A DNA stretch of 64,000 bases. Origin: Cololabis saira (lineage: Eukaryota; Chordata; Actinopteri; Beloniformes; Belonidae). Shown one piece after another: positions 1 through 12,200 of the stretch; position 1 is the first letter of the stretch, and the number at the start of each line of letters is the position of its first letter. The notes under the pieces are model-generated. The model was not told the origin of the DNA. It ran no database searches and saw only the letters and a program-made list of their open reading frames with translations. The translations under genes were made by a program, and so were the position numbers. Location of the stretch: the NCBI RefSeq assembly GCF_033807715.1, contig NC_084590.1, forward strand, positions 38,390,005 through 38,454,004, written 5' to 3'.

Positions 1-250
1 CTATAGCTTGACCCACTTAAAAGAGGACGACATTGCAATCTGTTATAATATTAAATGCCATTCATATTAGCCACTTGTCATTGCAATGATTATACATTTT
101 TAAATCACTTGCTTTTGAGAAAGTTAAGTAGAAGAGAGATGCTGTTGTGGAATTAGGGTACTGTGCAGACCATCCTCTTAAGTGCAACCTATTGAAAAAC
201 ATGTTTGTTTGTTTAACTGGCTATCCTGCTTTGTCTTACACTTCCTTGCT

Positions 251-497
251 TTATTTTACCTTCTCATTCAGCTCTCTATGCATGCGCCTTAATAACTCCC
301 CATCACTCTCCCTGAAGGATTTCTTCATCTAGATCAGCAGCCGTGTGAGGTCACTGTTGATGTTGGGCTTTTTATATGGGAAGCATCTAACTCTCCTGAT
401 AGGGATGGTGTTTTCCTGACAGAAGTTAATGAAATTTGTTACACACTCAGTCATGGTATCGATAGCATCTACCTCGTGGTTCACGGAGTGCATCACC
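251..497 (-). pseudogene. LINE ORF fragment (linker after endonuclease), decayed
   Basis: On the minus strand this reads EVDAIDTMTECVTNFINFC, then ENTIPIRRVRCFPYKKPNIN, an in-frame TAG, then MKKSFRESDGELLRRMHREL and a TAA. The order 'DCVTDYINFC...VPTRTVRCF..NKPWI..L' followed by 'FREGD..ELLRRVQREL' is typical of the endonuclease-reverse transcriptase linker of fish L2/CR1-like LINEs. Two stops and the short length mark it as dead. Clade assignment is from memory of the pattern. Confidence 0.7.
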
Positions 498-1770
498 CCA
501 AAGCCTCCCTGCAGAGTGTATTCAGCTTCCCTTGATTATCTCATCAAAATGCATTTGGTCACAGTGGGTATCTAGGTGGAGATGAGAAGCACGGTTTGCA
601 CTGCTCAGTGGAGGTGAATCACCGGAACTGTACATCTCTTCAACATTTGCATAGAGGAGATTCAATCATTTTTTTGTTGTTGATTTTGTTTTTGTTTTTT
701 TGTTGGAAAGTTGGTTTTGTGGCTGAGTTACTGTACAAATGTGCTTGAAATCCCCACATGGGTTTTGTGGTTTGTAGCCAAAAACCAAGCTTACTATGTT
801 ACATGTAAATGATCCGCATTAACATGTCCTGGATTACACCATCTTTTGTTAAAAGGCTTTGCGATACCTCCTTTACTTTCACTGCTCTGGAATTCACAGC
901 TGTTTTAAGCAAAATACCTCCATTGTTTTGGGTTTGAAAGACTTGGGATATTGTGACATCATTATTCATATTTCCATATTTTTTTTAATATTTGGATGGA
1001 AATCCTTGCAGTCAATGTCTCCCCAAAGTTTTCTCCCAGGCGTTGCCTTTTCCGGGCCTTCAGTGCAGCCACCTTCATTTGGTGCTTATTTCTGGGGGGG
1101 CTTTTTCCTTCAGTTTTGTCTTCAGTAACAGAAAACATGAAAATGAAAAGATAAAAACTAATTTGTTTATTGAAATAGTTTTGGACCTAACTCTAACCGT
1201 TTTATTGATAAAATACAGAATAGTCCATTTCTGATATTTCCCTCCGAGTCATTGTTGGAAGTCCAAGCTCAACTCGCACCCTTAGCACAGAAAGAGCTGA
1301 GCTGAAACTCAAAACTGTACACATGAAAACTCAATAAGCCTAGAGCTAATTCGACAAGCTGTCACTTGTCACATGCAGATGTGAGAAACTCATGCATATA
1401 TTGGGAGATTTGATTCAAGTGAAAAAAAGAGATAAATGCATACATTTGAGTTCATGAGTGATTATGTTTTCAGGTGTTAATGTATTTTGAAACTATAATA
1501 TCATATACATATGAAAAGAATATATTTCACTTAGAATTAAATCAACACTTTTTCAAGTTCTCACATCAAATATGCAAATGTGAGAATTTTGCTGAATTTA
1601 GTGACATTAATCACACTAAAGCACTAATACAGTCCTCAGTAATGTAGTCTGGCTAAAAGTCCTCATGTGGATACGATCCTGTGAGCTGTAAAGGATTGTC
1701 AGAGAATTTGATACCAAACTGCTTCTCTTCTGTAAAATGTAATACTCATTATGTAGATGAGCTGCTATAC

Positions 1771-1915
1771 CTGCTCAACCTGACCGATGCACGAAGCAAC
1801 TAAAACGTTACACAGTTGAAGTCCATCTTTGGCTTTCTGCAGCAGGATCTGCACCACAGTGTCAGCCAGGTGGCTGGAAGAGCAGGCAGTCTGACTTCCA
1901 AGATCTTCTGCGTAC
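1771..1915 (-). other. candidate minus-strand exon, unknown protein
   Basis: The minus strand here looks like a complete internal exon. The acceptor ttgttacag is followed by 145 open nucleotides (one base plus 48 codons) and a GAGCAG|gtatag donor. The peptide includes YAEDLGSQTACSSSHLADT and VVQILLQKAKDGLQLCNVL, with a helical, non-repetitive composition. I do not recognise it, and no partner exon is evident nearby. It could be an exon of an antisense gene in nbea intron 1, an exonised or decayed gene copy, or chance. Confidence 0.4.
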
Positions 1916-3007
1916 CTGTAACAAGGTTTTTGACGGTCTATTAATTTTCCACACCAATTAACCTTGTGATTATGTTTAGACAAACGTTTTGAAGCTCGTT
2001 TGGTTTAATAGGAATCTTCTGCATATTTTAGCCACTTAGCTGAGATCGGGGGAAGGATTAGCCCCACCCTTATTTGTTTAAAAGTATAAATGCTTGTAAT
2101 GGCTATATTGGTTCACTTAACATTGACGAAGCTGCCAGTGCTTGTTGAAGAAGCTGGACAGTATAGTTTTCAGGAGTTTTCCCTTTTATGCCTGTGAAAG
2201 ATGCCAACAATCCTTTGTGATATACATACTCAGTCCTGCTAGGAGCTCATTTGCATTCAATCATTTTATGTATTATTTTTTTCACATAAATGGGATTGAT
2301 AACCTAGAGAGAATAAAACATCTGGTTTTGTGCATTTTATACATCATCTGCGAGATGCGATGATGGCAGCAGCCTTGATATTTACCTCAGTGGACTATTC
2401 TCTTTTGAGCACTTTATTCTGCCTTTTTCTCTCTCTTACCCATTACCTGTCAGTCACAGTAATGTGCAGTGGGGATCCAGACCCATTTTCCACCTTCTTG
2501 CTTTGATGCCCACTAGGAAGTTGCTGTCAGTATGCTCCACGCACGCCGTGCACTTCTTTAAAGAGCTAATTTCATGCTTTTTGGTCTTGAAGAGCCGCAT
2601 TATTGATTGTTGTTTTCTACTTTCTTAAAAGTCATTATCATTTGTGATTTAAATGGGACTCAGAAGCTGTGTGACTCCATTTCCCTCTTTTTCATTAAAT
2701 ACCAAACTGTTTCATTGTCATGGATGGTTAAATTCTTATTAAAATCTTTTAGGAAAGAAGAAGATCTTTACTCGTGTCTTTCAGTGCTGGACAGCTCTTT
2801 ATCATCAAAGCAGCAATTTGGAACATTACAATCATTCCAAAGATAATAGTGGTTCATTTTCCCCACAAGGGGAAGAAAATATACTTGATAAAAAGTACTA
2901 ATGAAAAAACGTTCACCGTCTAACGCCGAAAATACCAGTGTAAGACCGAATGAGTACATCGGCAAATTAAACAAAATCTTTCTTATCTCTACCGCTTTAT
3001 TTTGCAG

Positions 3008-3239
3008 TTGGTGGCCGGCGAATTTGATCTGGAGACAAACTTCATCATCCAAGATGCAGAAAGCATCAGCTGCATGGTCGAGTTATTGGACCACTGTGAT
3101 ATTACGTGCCAAGCCGAAATCTGGAGCATGTTCACCGCCATCCTTCGGAAAAGTGTTCGAAACCTGCAAACAAGCACCGACGTGGACCTCATCCAACAGC
3201 TGCTGCTGAAGATAAGATCGGCGGATGACATGATTGCAG
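3008..3239 (+). CDS. nbea: nbea exon (residues 1-77 of window protein)
   Basis: Corresponds to exon 2 of mammalian NBEA. It opens [19 protein letters not shown] and ends in DDMIA plus the first base of an Asp codon. The acceptor is ttttgcag and the donor GT is at 3240. It encodes N-terminal helical sequence ([16 protein letters not shown]). The next exon completes the Asp codon, which supports the boundary. The first coding exon is upstream of the window. Confidence 0.97.
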
Positions 3240-6200
3240 GTATGACGGTGATGTGAGCAGGTTTTTGAGCAATGGCTCTGGGCGTGTGTGTGTATGCTAA
3301 TTTTCAGACTTTTTATCATTTGATGTCCATCAAGTAAATGTTTTATGCCCTTCAACTAGTCAGCAACGCCTTTGCTGAAGAAACAGTTTTTCAGAATGCA
3401 AATCTGTAAAATATTCAGTGAGTACATGTATTACTGGGAAAAAAAGATAAAATTTTGTCAACAATTTTGAGTTTCAATGAATCAAAGTGATTTTAAAACA
3501 ACAATTCACATACGTCTATTATCAAATGATTAGGAAGATGCAGAAACTCTATAATAGTGTTCTCAAATGCTTAGGCGAATATCCTATCAATCTATCTATC
3601 GATAAATAGATTAAAAAGTCAGATAGGTCAGATAGGCTACAAAACAAACTACAAAAACTCTCACAGTAAGTATAAACAGTATGAACATATATATACAGGC
3701 TAATTTGTTTCAGTTAAGTATAAATCCATGATTTACCCATCATATCTAGCCTGCAAAACCGTTAGAAAAAGATGTGACAGGCTGGTTTACTTATATAAAT
3801 GGGGTCAAATAAACAATGAGAAGGAATGTGGATAAGTAGAAGTAGAAGCAACCCTTTTCAAAGAAAGATTGAATTGAGTCTTCAATATTTCTCCGTCTCC
3901 GTCTGCAAACAGCAAGGCTGCAAGCTTAAAGGAGCATCCCAGAGTTAAATCAACCCCAGGACGGGGTTCTTCAGTCAGTTCAACTATTTTGGCCAGTTTG
4001 AAAATGAAATTGAATAAAATTTCAAATTTTTACAATAATTGATACAAACTATTTAACTTTTTGTCCAACAGAGCGTGTTAAGTTATTGTGAACAGTTTAA
4101 ATGTACAGCATTGAATAGGTGTTTTACCAGGTCCACAATCTCTGGTCAGACTTGGCCCTTGACCAGCACTTAAAGTATGATAACAGACATCCCAGAACTA
4201 GGAGTGCAAAATAAAAGACTGAACCAAACTACGCTTGTACGCACTTGGAAATTGCTTCCCCTCAGCTCACAGGAAAAGCTCTCTCTTCTTCGTTGTTACA
4301 TTAGTCAACCAAGAATGGGCTCATAAGATACAGACTCCTGGACCGCATTTCAATCTGCCCGCTTAGCCACTACCCTGCATTTAAAATAAACAAGCATTGT
4401 GAATGTGTTACACCTGATAATCACAGCATATCCACATTTTGATACTTTTATTATTTGAGATGTGTTGTTAGAAAAGAACACAAATATACACCAGTGCATC
4501 TTTTGCTCATTGAACATTTGGCTTGTGAAATCAATAACGTTGTTATGGTTCGCTGTTCAACTGAGTGTCTTTAGTGGCTTAAATAATACTAGAAATTTGA
4601 AGTGAAAATGCTTTTTTCTCTGCAGTGTTGCCGTCTCTCTGAGGTAAAACGATTTCAAACAGATATCATGTCGATTTAGTTCCTCTTCATGCACTTAGAG
4701 TGGAAATGTTTTGTGTTCGATATAATGGAATTTCACAGACCATGAACTGTAAACTGAAGTTAAACCATATCTCGGAGAGTGAGCAGTAAGACTTCTTTTC
4801 CCCATGAGGATATGCAGTGTAGATGAGTTATATTATCTGTTAAATGCAGCTGCATCTTATGATAGTCCCGTCTTCCTCATGTCTCCTTATGTGTACATTT
4901 GTTGATGTGTGTTTCTTTGTGTGTGTGTGTGTACGTGCTGTCTTGTAAGACTTGCTAGTGGATATGTTGGGCGTGCTGGCCAGCTACAGCATCACAGTGA
5001 AGGAGCTGAAGATGCTCTTCAGCATGCTGCGAGGCGAGGGAGGCTTTTGGGTAAGTGATATGGGACTGAGGGTTGGATTAAGGTTTGACATCATCTCTTG
5101 AGTTGCTTGCAAAGATTGATCAGCATGTATCTGTTTGAGACTTGTTTGTTAATTGAATAACAGAATGATGTAATCAGGTAACTGACTCTGTAGTTTCGTG
5201 GACTGACTTTTTATTCTCACATATATATCCTTGCCGTGTGCATAGCCGAAGCATGCGGTGAAAATGCTCTCCGTGTTGAATCAGATGCCCCAGAGACAAG
5301 GTCCAGATGCCTTCTTCAACTTTCCTGGTTGCAGCGCAGCAGTAAGCTCTACAACTACACTATTAAACTATTACACTATTAAAAAAGCCCAACATTTGTA
5401 GAGAGACTGATATGCCATCAGAATGGCATTGACTAATGAAACCATAAGCTACACTGTGCAACAGGGAATGTAAAAGGTTACGAATCTTTTTGATGTCTGT
5501 CTGCATTTTAAATCAGCTCAGAACAGGATTGATGGTAAAGAAATATATCTGAGTAACGCCATGAATGTAATTTCTCTACCCATGTTTATTACAAATTTGA
5601 CCTATTACACAAAAGTAAAACGGGCTGGATTTATTTCTCACACTTGTAGAGGGTATTACAATGTTATAAACTGATTAGTAACATTGTGGAGGGCTTCATG
5701 TTATACTAACTACTGTTATAATAACAGCTAATCAATAGATTATACATGTTTTAAGGACTAGATAAACTATATAAATAATTAGCCACACATTTCATAAACA
5801 AAGCATACATTTTGAATTTAATATTATTTTATATTCAAACACATTACCTTTGTAACTTTAATAAAAAAGTATTCCTCTGGACTAATCTCTGGACTCTAGA
5901 GGCAGTAGATACGTCAAACTGCACAACTGTTTTCCTTTTTTTGTTTGTTTATTCTAGGCAATTGCTTTACCTCCGATTGCTAAGTGGCCTTATCAGAATG
6001 GGTTTACGTTCAACACCTGGTTCAGAATGGATCCGCTGAATAATATCAATGTTGACAAGGACAAACCCTATCTCTACTGGTGAGTGCACGCTGAATGCAT
6101 TTTTACTCCATATCATCCAATTTCTTCAGCTTTTATAATATAAATCATGCCCTTCCTGCAGAAGCCTATACCATAACAGGGACGTTAATGAGTCGTATGC

Positions 6201-9200
6201 AGTCTTCTTCGACCTGCCGTGATTTTGTCATCTAAGCAGATTACGGCTGCAACTTGTTTTTCAAGGTTAAACTAGTTTTGCAGATGCTATTTGTCTGGCA
6301 ACGTTTTAATGTATTGTAGCTTGTGAAAGGGCTTATTTTTTGAGATAATGCTCATGAATTATAATAGAGAGAGGAGGGGAATTAGGTGAGATTACTAAGA
6401 TTAAAACTCATGCAGGCATGAATTATAGCGGCTGGAACACTGATTGCTGCGGTGCACGACACGATGGAGGTATTAATTTAGATCTGAATAAGTGCCACAA
6501 AAGGCTCACATACCAGCTCCTGCAGGAGCTTGTGGGTAATTATCGCACAAATCAATAACCCAGAGGTGCAGGGATGCCTGGCTGCTGCTCTTTTCTGTTT
6601 AGAGAGGAACTTTTGGAGGAAATCAACAAATACAATGCAACATATTAAAGAGCTGTGGAAGACAGACAAGACAATGAACCGATACAAGTAGCTAGGAGGA
6701 AAGAGCGACTTGTCAAGATGGCAATTAATTTGGTACTTATCTGTACTAGCAGCCCCATCACTTTACCTGGATTTGATAATGATATGATAAAGTAACATTC
6801 ATGACAAAGTCACTTTCACTTGTAAAGGACTTCTTGCTTATTTCCTTTTTGTCCATCCATCCATCCATCGTCCGCCGCTTATCCGTTCCCGGGTCGCGGG
6901 GGCAGCAGTCTCAACAGGGATGCCCAGACTTCCTTCACCCCAGACACTTCCTCCAGCTCTTCCGGGGGGAGTCCGAGGCGTTCCCAGGCCAGCCGAGAGA
7001 CATAGTCTCTCCAGCGTGTTCTGGGTCTTCCCCGGGGTCTCCTCCCGGTGGGACATGCCTGGAACTCCTCCCTAGGGAGGAGGAACATGCCTGAAACACC
7101 TCCCTAGGGAGGCGTCCAGGAGGATCCGGTACAGATGCCCAAGCCACCTCAGCTGACTCCTCTCAACGTGAAGGAGCAGCGGCTCGACTCCGAGCTCCTC
7201 CCGGGTGACCGAACTCCTCACCCTATCTCTAAGGGAGCGTCCAGCCACCCTGCGGAGGAAACTCATCTTGGCTGCTTGTATCCGCGATCTTGTCCTTTCG
7301 GTCACTACCCAAAGTTCATGACCATAGGTGAGGGTAGGTGCGTAGATTGATAGTTTTTGCCTCCAGGACTGCCCGAGCTGCGGCCTGCTTGGCCTGCCGG
7401 TACCTATCTACTGCGTCAGGAGGCCAACATAGCCCCATAGGACTCCTTCTTCAGTCTGACGGCATCCTTTACTTCCGGTGTCCACCACCGGGTTCTAGGA
7501 TTGCCGCCACGACAGGCACCGGAGATCTTGAGTCCACAACTTCGAGCCGCCGCGTCGACAATGGAGGCAGAGAACATGGTCCACTCGGACTCAATGTCCC
7601 CCGCCTCCCCCAGGATCTGAGAGAAGTTCTCTCGGAGGTGAGAGTTGAAGACATCCCTGACAGAGGGCTCAGCCAGACGTTCCCAGCAGACCCTCACAAT
7701 CCGTTTGGGTCTGCCCGGTCTATCCAACTTCCTCCTCTGCCAGCGCATCCAACTCACCACCAGGTGGTGATCAGTTGACAGCTCAGCCCCTCTCTTCACC
7801 CGAGTGTCCAAGACATGCGGCGAAGGTCAGATGAAACGACAACAAAGTCGATCATTGACCTCCGTCCTAGGGTGTCCTGGTGCCACGTGCACTGATGGAC
7901 ACCCTTATGCCTGAACATGGTGTTCGTTATGGACAGACTGTGACTAGCACAGAAGTCCAACAACAAAACACCACTCGGGTTCAGATCGGGGAGGCCGTTC
8001 CTCCCAATCACGCCTCTCCAGGTATCACTGTTATTGCCCACGTAAGCGTTGAAGTCCCCCAGTAGAACAACGGAGTCCCCAGTTGGAGCACTATCAAGTA
8101 CTCCTCCCAGGGACTCCAAGAAGGCCGGGTACTCCGCACTGCCGTTCGGCCCGTAGGCACAAACAACAGTGAGAGACCGTTTCCCGACCTGAAGGCGCAG
8201 GTAAGCGACCCTCTTGTTCACCGGGGTGAACTCCAACACATGGCGACTGAGCTGAGGGGCTATAAACAAGCCCACACCAGCCCGCCGCCTCTCACCCTGG
8301 GCAACTCCAGAGTAGTGGAGGGTCCAGCCCCTTTCAAGGAGCTGGGTTCCAGAGCCCAAGCTACGTGTGGAGGTGAGCCCGACTATCTCTAGCCGGTATC
8401 TCTCAACCTCACGCACAAGCTCCGGCTCCTTCCCCCCCAGCGAGGTGACATTCCATGTCCCTACTGAGAGGGTTTTGGTCCAGGGATTGGGTCGTCGAGG
8501 CCCCGCCACGACTGCTATCCAGTCTACAATGCACCGGCTTCTCACGGTCCTTCCTGCGGGTGGTGGGCCTACAGGAAGGCGGGCCCACGTCGCCGTTTCG
8601 GGCTGAGCCCGGCCGGGTCTCACGGGCAAAGACCCGGCCACCAGGTGCTCGCCTTCGAGCCCCCACCCAGGCCTGGCTCCAGGGAGGGGCCCCGGTGACG
8701 CCAATCCGGGCGACGTAACGGTCCTTCATCTCTCCTTTGCCATGATTAGCTTGTGAACCGCTCTTAGTCTGGCCCGTCACCTAGGACCTGTTTGCCATGG
8801 GAGACCCTACCAGGGGCGTAAGTGCCCCCGACAACATAGCTCCTAGGATCACTCGAGCAACACAAACCCCTCCACCACAGTAAGGTGGCGTTTCAAGGAG
8901 GGGGTTTCCTTGATGTATAACACTTAAAAGGGTAGAAAAAAAGGTCTTTTAGATGAGCTTAGATTTTGGTACTTCCCTTAATTTGAAAAAGTCAGATAGG
9001 CTACAAAACAAACCACAAAAACTCTATTAACAGTATTAACATATGAACACAGGCTAATTTGTTTCAGTTAATATAAATCTGTTATCTGCCTATCATATCT
9101 AGCCTGCAAAACAGTTCGAAAAAGATGTGACAGGCTAGTTTACATCTATTAATGGGGTCAAATAAACAATGATAAGGTATGTGGATAAGTAGAAGTCCTC

Positions 9201-12200
9201 TCGTTCATCAACAAATGTGAAAATCATTAAAATTTAAAAAGCCATCCTTTTGCAAGAAAGATTGAATTGAGTCTTCAATATTTCTCCCTCTCCAAATATA
9301 ATTAAACGATGTAAGGAACCTGGAGGACTTTTTGTGTGTGAACAGCAAGGCTGCAAGCTTAAAGGAGCATCCCAGAGTTAAATCAACCCCAGGTCTTTTA
9401 TGAGATAGGAAGAAGTGTTAACTTTTGTCGTGGGAAGAGAACGGCGTGAATTAAAGTGGTTTTGAGAACAGAGTATGCTTTTGCAGCAAAATGGAAATGA
9501 ACATTATCACTCGAGGCAATCAGCTGACGTCAGAGTAAATTTCTATTTTAAGCCCCCGAGAAGACTCGAAAATGTCAGTCTGCTTAAGGGATATCATGGA
9601 CATGGTTTCTGCAGAGACCCAGGGTCTTGCCTGATGCCTCCTCTGTCACTGTCATCTGAAGTTTGTACAAACTTTCTACTGGAAGTCATGCAAACTACAA
9701 GAAACAGAGAAAGGGGAGATTTAATACAAGAATGAGTTGATAATGACAAAATTGGCAAGTGTCAGACGCAGAAGCTGTGAACTCTTCTCCTGTTGCATCC
9801 ATTGACACCAGTTCGTGCAACATTGGTAGTCAACATATGGACTTCTAACAGAAGGAGATGGCTGTACACACAGCCCTTTCTATACTTGTTGAAATAGCCT
9901 TGTTCCCGCTGTGGGGACCTTATCCACGCTATGCTCTAAGTGGAATTACATTTCTGAGTCTTCTCACAGGCCTTAACTAGCAAAATAACAAAAGTTAACA
10001 TAAATACTCCGTCGAGAGTTGTTTTAACTCGAGCATTCCTTTGATTGATTGCAAACTGATGCAGCATATGGGCTTTGCAGTTCACGTGGTTCGAGGGCGT
10101 CTCAGAACTGCATCAAGACCAAAAATGTACTTTTGTGATGTGCTTGCAATATGCATTTGAATTCACAAACTAACACCTTACGGTGCAAAGAAGAAGCCTT
10201 GAGTTTCCTTTCCGGAGGTGGTGTCAACTTGGGCTTGGCCTTTTCCTCGCATTTGATGTGTTGTACGACATTGTTTGGCACTGACACTCGCACATAGGGG
10301 GAGATACGCCTTCTAATCCTCTTTATGCGTTACTGTGGGTGCCGTGAGGCTCAGAAGCAGGGTATGGGAACCACAATAAAAGGATAGCGCCTTCAGCTTT
10401 GTGTCTCCTCAGCTCTGCAACCCCCACCCCCCACTTCAGACTGTAGGCTGCTTTAGACCTAAAGACTGTAAGATTGCATTGGATATATGTGTGAAAGACA
10501 TCTAGGTAAAGCAGGGAAAGAATAGAAAACTATTATGTATATCGGCTATATCTGGTCTTCTTCGTGTGCAGCTCTTATTTCCCTAGTTGTTTCTTCTGTG
10601 AAGTCGGGGCAGTCTGAGTGGAGAGATGAGGCACTGAGTGTTACTAGGTGGGGTCATTATAGAGCGGTGTCTTTATTTTTGTTTTATAGCAAGCAACATT
10701 TTCAAGCACTCTAGCCTCACCTCACTTACTTTCCTACTCCGGCATGATTCTGTTCTTTGTGTCAAGATTTTTAAGGTTTGACCATCATTTGTGGTCCGCC
10801 TGCAAATAGCTTTGTGTTTGCACAGTCAAGTTTAAAATGATTTTGACGTTGAACATGTCGCGCTGAGGGAATGCGCTATTTCAGTTGATTTAAGTTCATA
10901 CTGTAACATGATGTCATATGGTTTTTTATATAAGTATTACCAACAATAACCCTTAAAAATGTGCCGCAACACAATGTCTTAAAGAGGCATTACCAGAAAT
11001 AACACTTCACAGGAGAAATGTGTTGATTGGATCCGTTAATCGTTGATTAAAAAGAACTTAACTGAGGTGGAAGTGGTAAATTGTTTCAACGGTGCACCAC
11101 TGTCGTCTGAACTGTCTGTGTTTGCAGCTTTCGCACCAGCAAGGGCATCGGCTACTCAGCGCATTTCGTTGGGAACTGTTTGATTGTGACGTCGCTCAAG
11201 TCGAAGGGAAAAGGTTTCCAGCACTGCGTGAAATATGACTTTCAGCCCAGGAAGGTAAAACTTTGCTTTGGTTGACTTTTTGTTAATTTTCTGAATTTTC
11301 AGAGTTTTCAAAGATTCTCAAATGCATGCTTGTAATTCAGATAAATTTGATTCTTAAATGTCATATTATTCAAATTCGTAGTCATTATAAAATATTAAGT
11401 CGATGTGTTTGTTGTCCTTTCAGTTCAAATAGTGAAAAGCTAAGTAATAAGTAGTAGCTACTATAAATGATGACATATAAAGATATATTTTTCTAACCAC
11501 AAATGATACCTGAATTGCATTTTGTCATGGTCTGCAGTAAGAGGGAAGAGATTAAGGTTTCATATTTCATTTAAAAGACCCTGCTGTTTCTTGCACTCTT
11601 CTAAATTACCCTGTAGGTTTAGTTACATTTTCTCCAGGCTCCTCAACTCCCTCCTACCCACCCACCCTGTGCACCACCTGCTCGTTTAATGGCAGCAATT
11701 TTGTTTATCCCGCTTGTCTTCATATACACCTGAAATGTTGAAAGCCCAGTGAAGCGTTTTACAAGTGTAAATGTAGATGAGAAAAGCAAACTTAATTTAG
11801 CTTGCCGCACCTGTCCCTGCAGAGAGCAAAGAACTAACTCAACGCACATGTCAAACAATTAGAGGCTTCACACAACACTTGGCAACAACTGTTCAACTCA
11901 TTCCAAGAGTCACAGTGCACCTATTATCTCGCAGAAGCTTTTCAAAGATAAAGCACACTAAATTAACGTTTTAATTTGTTTTGGAGTCAGACATCAACTG
12001 ATAAATCTGGTGCTAAATTATCTCCATACAGCTTGCACTCTTCCACTCAGCCATGACTCATGTTTTAGGTGTCCGTACTTTTCCGTGTAGACAGCTGCAA
12101 TTAGACTCTTCAAAGTGCTTGTCTTGTCCAAACGGATAAACAATCGTTACACAGTCACGCAAGACATGGACAACCTCGTCCGTGTTGTTGTTTACACTGT

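Larger units (their letters stand above)
1..3007. other. nbea: nbea intron 1 (3' part)
   Basis: Intron sequence before the first coding exon seen. It holds a LINE relic (251-497) and the minus-strand exon-like block at 1771-1915, both listed separately. I see nothing else recognisable. Confidence 0.7.
6851..8905 (-). mobile_element. non-LTR retrotransposon (LINE), reverse transcriptase core deleted
   Basis: A GC-rich block unlike its AT-rich surroundings, reading on the minus strand. From its 5' end (about 8905) come a 5' leader, a basic N-terminal region, an APE-type endonuclease and the linker. The sequence then jumps at about 7350 directly to the C-terminal tail seen in complete copies of this family. 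It ends at a ccatccatcc microsatellite tail near 6851, typical of LINE 3' ends. The reverse transcriptase palm and fingers are missing, and frameshifts occur in what remains. The clade is not certain. The outer limits are approximate. Confidence 0.9.
6080..11127. other. nbea: nbea intron
   Basis: A 5-kb intron. It holds the internally deleted LINE (6851-8905) and copy B of the duplicated segment (8986-9393). From 9394 to 11127 I see no recognisable element. Confidence 0.7.

Noticed and set aside
2460..2600. Minus-strand frame MRLFKTKKHEISSLKKC... of about 48 codons
   Set aside because: Looked faintly coding and lies near the exon-like block at 1771-1915, but it lacks convincing splice sites and matches nothing I know.
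7338..7778. Plus-strand open frame of 146 codons
   Set aside because: Antisense shadow of the GC-rich LINE, whose true reading is on the minus strand.
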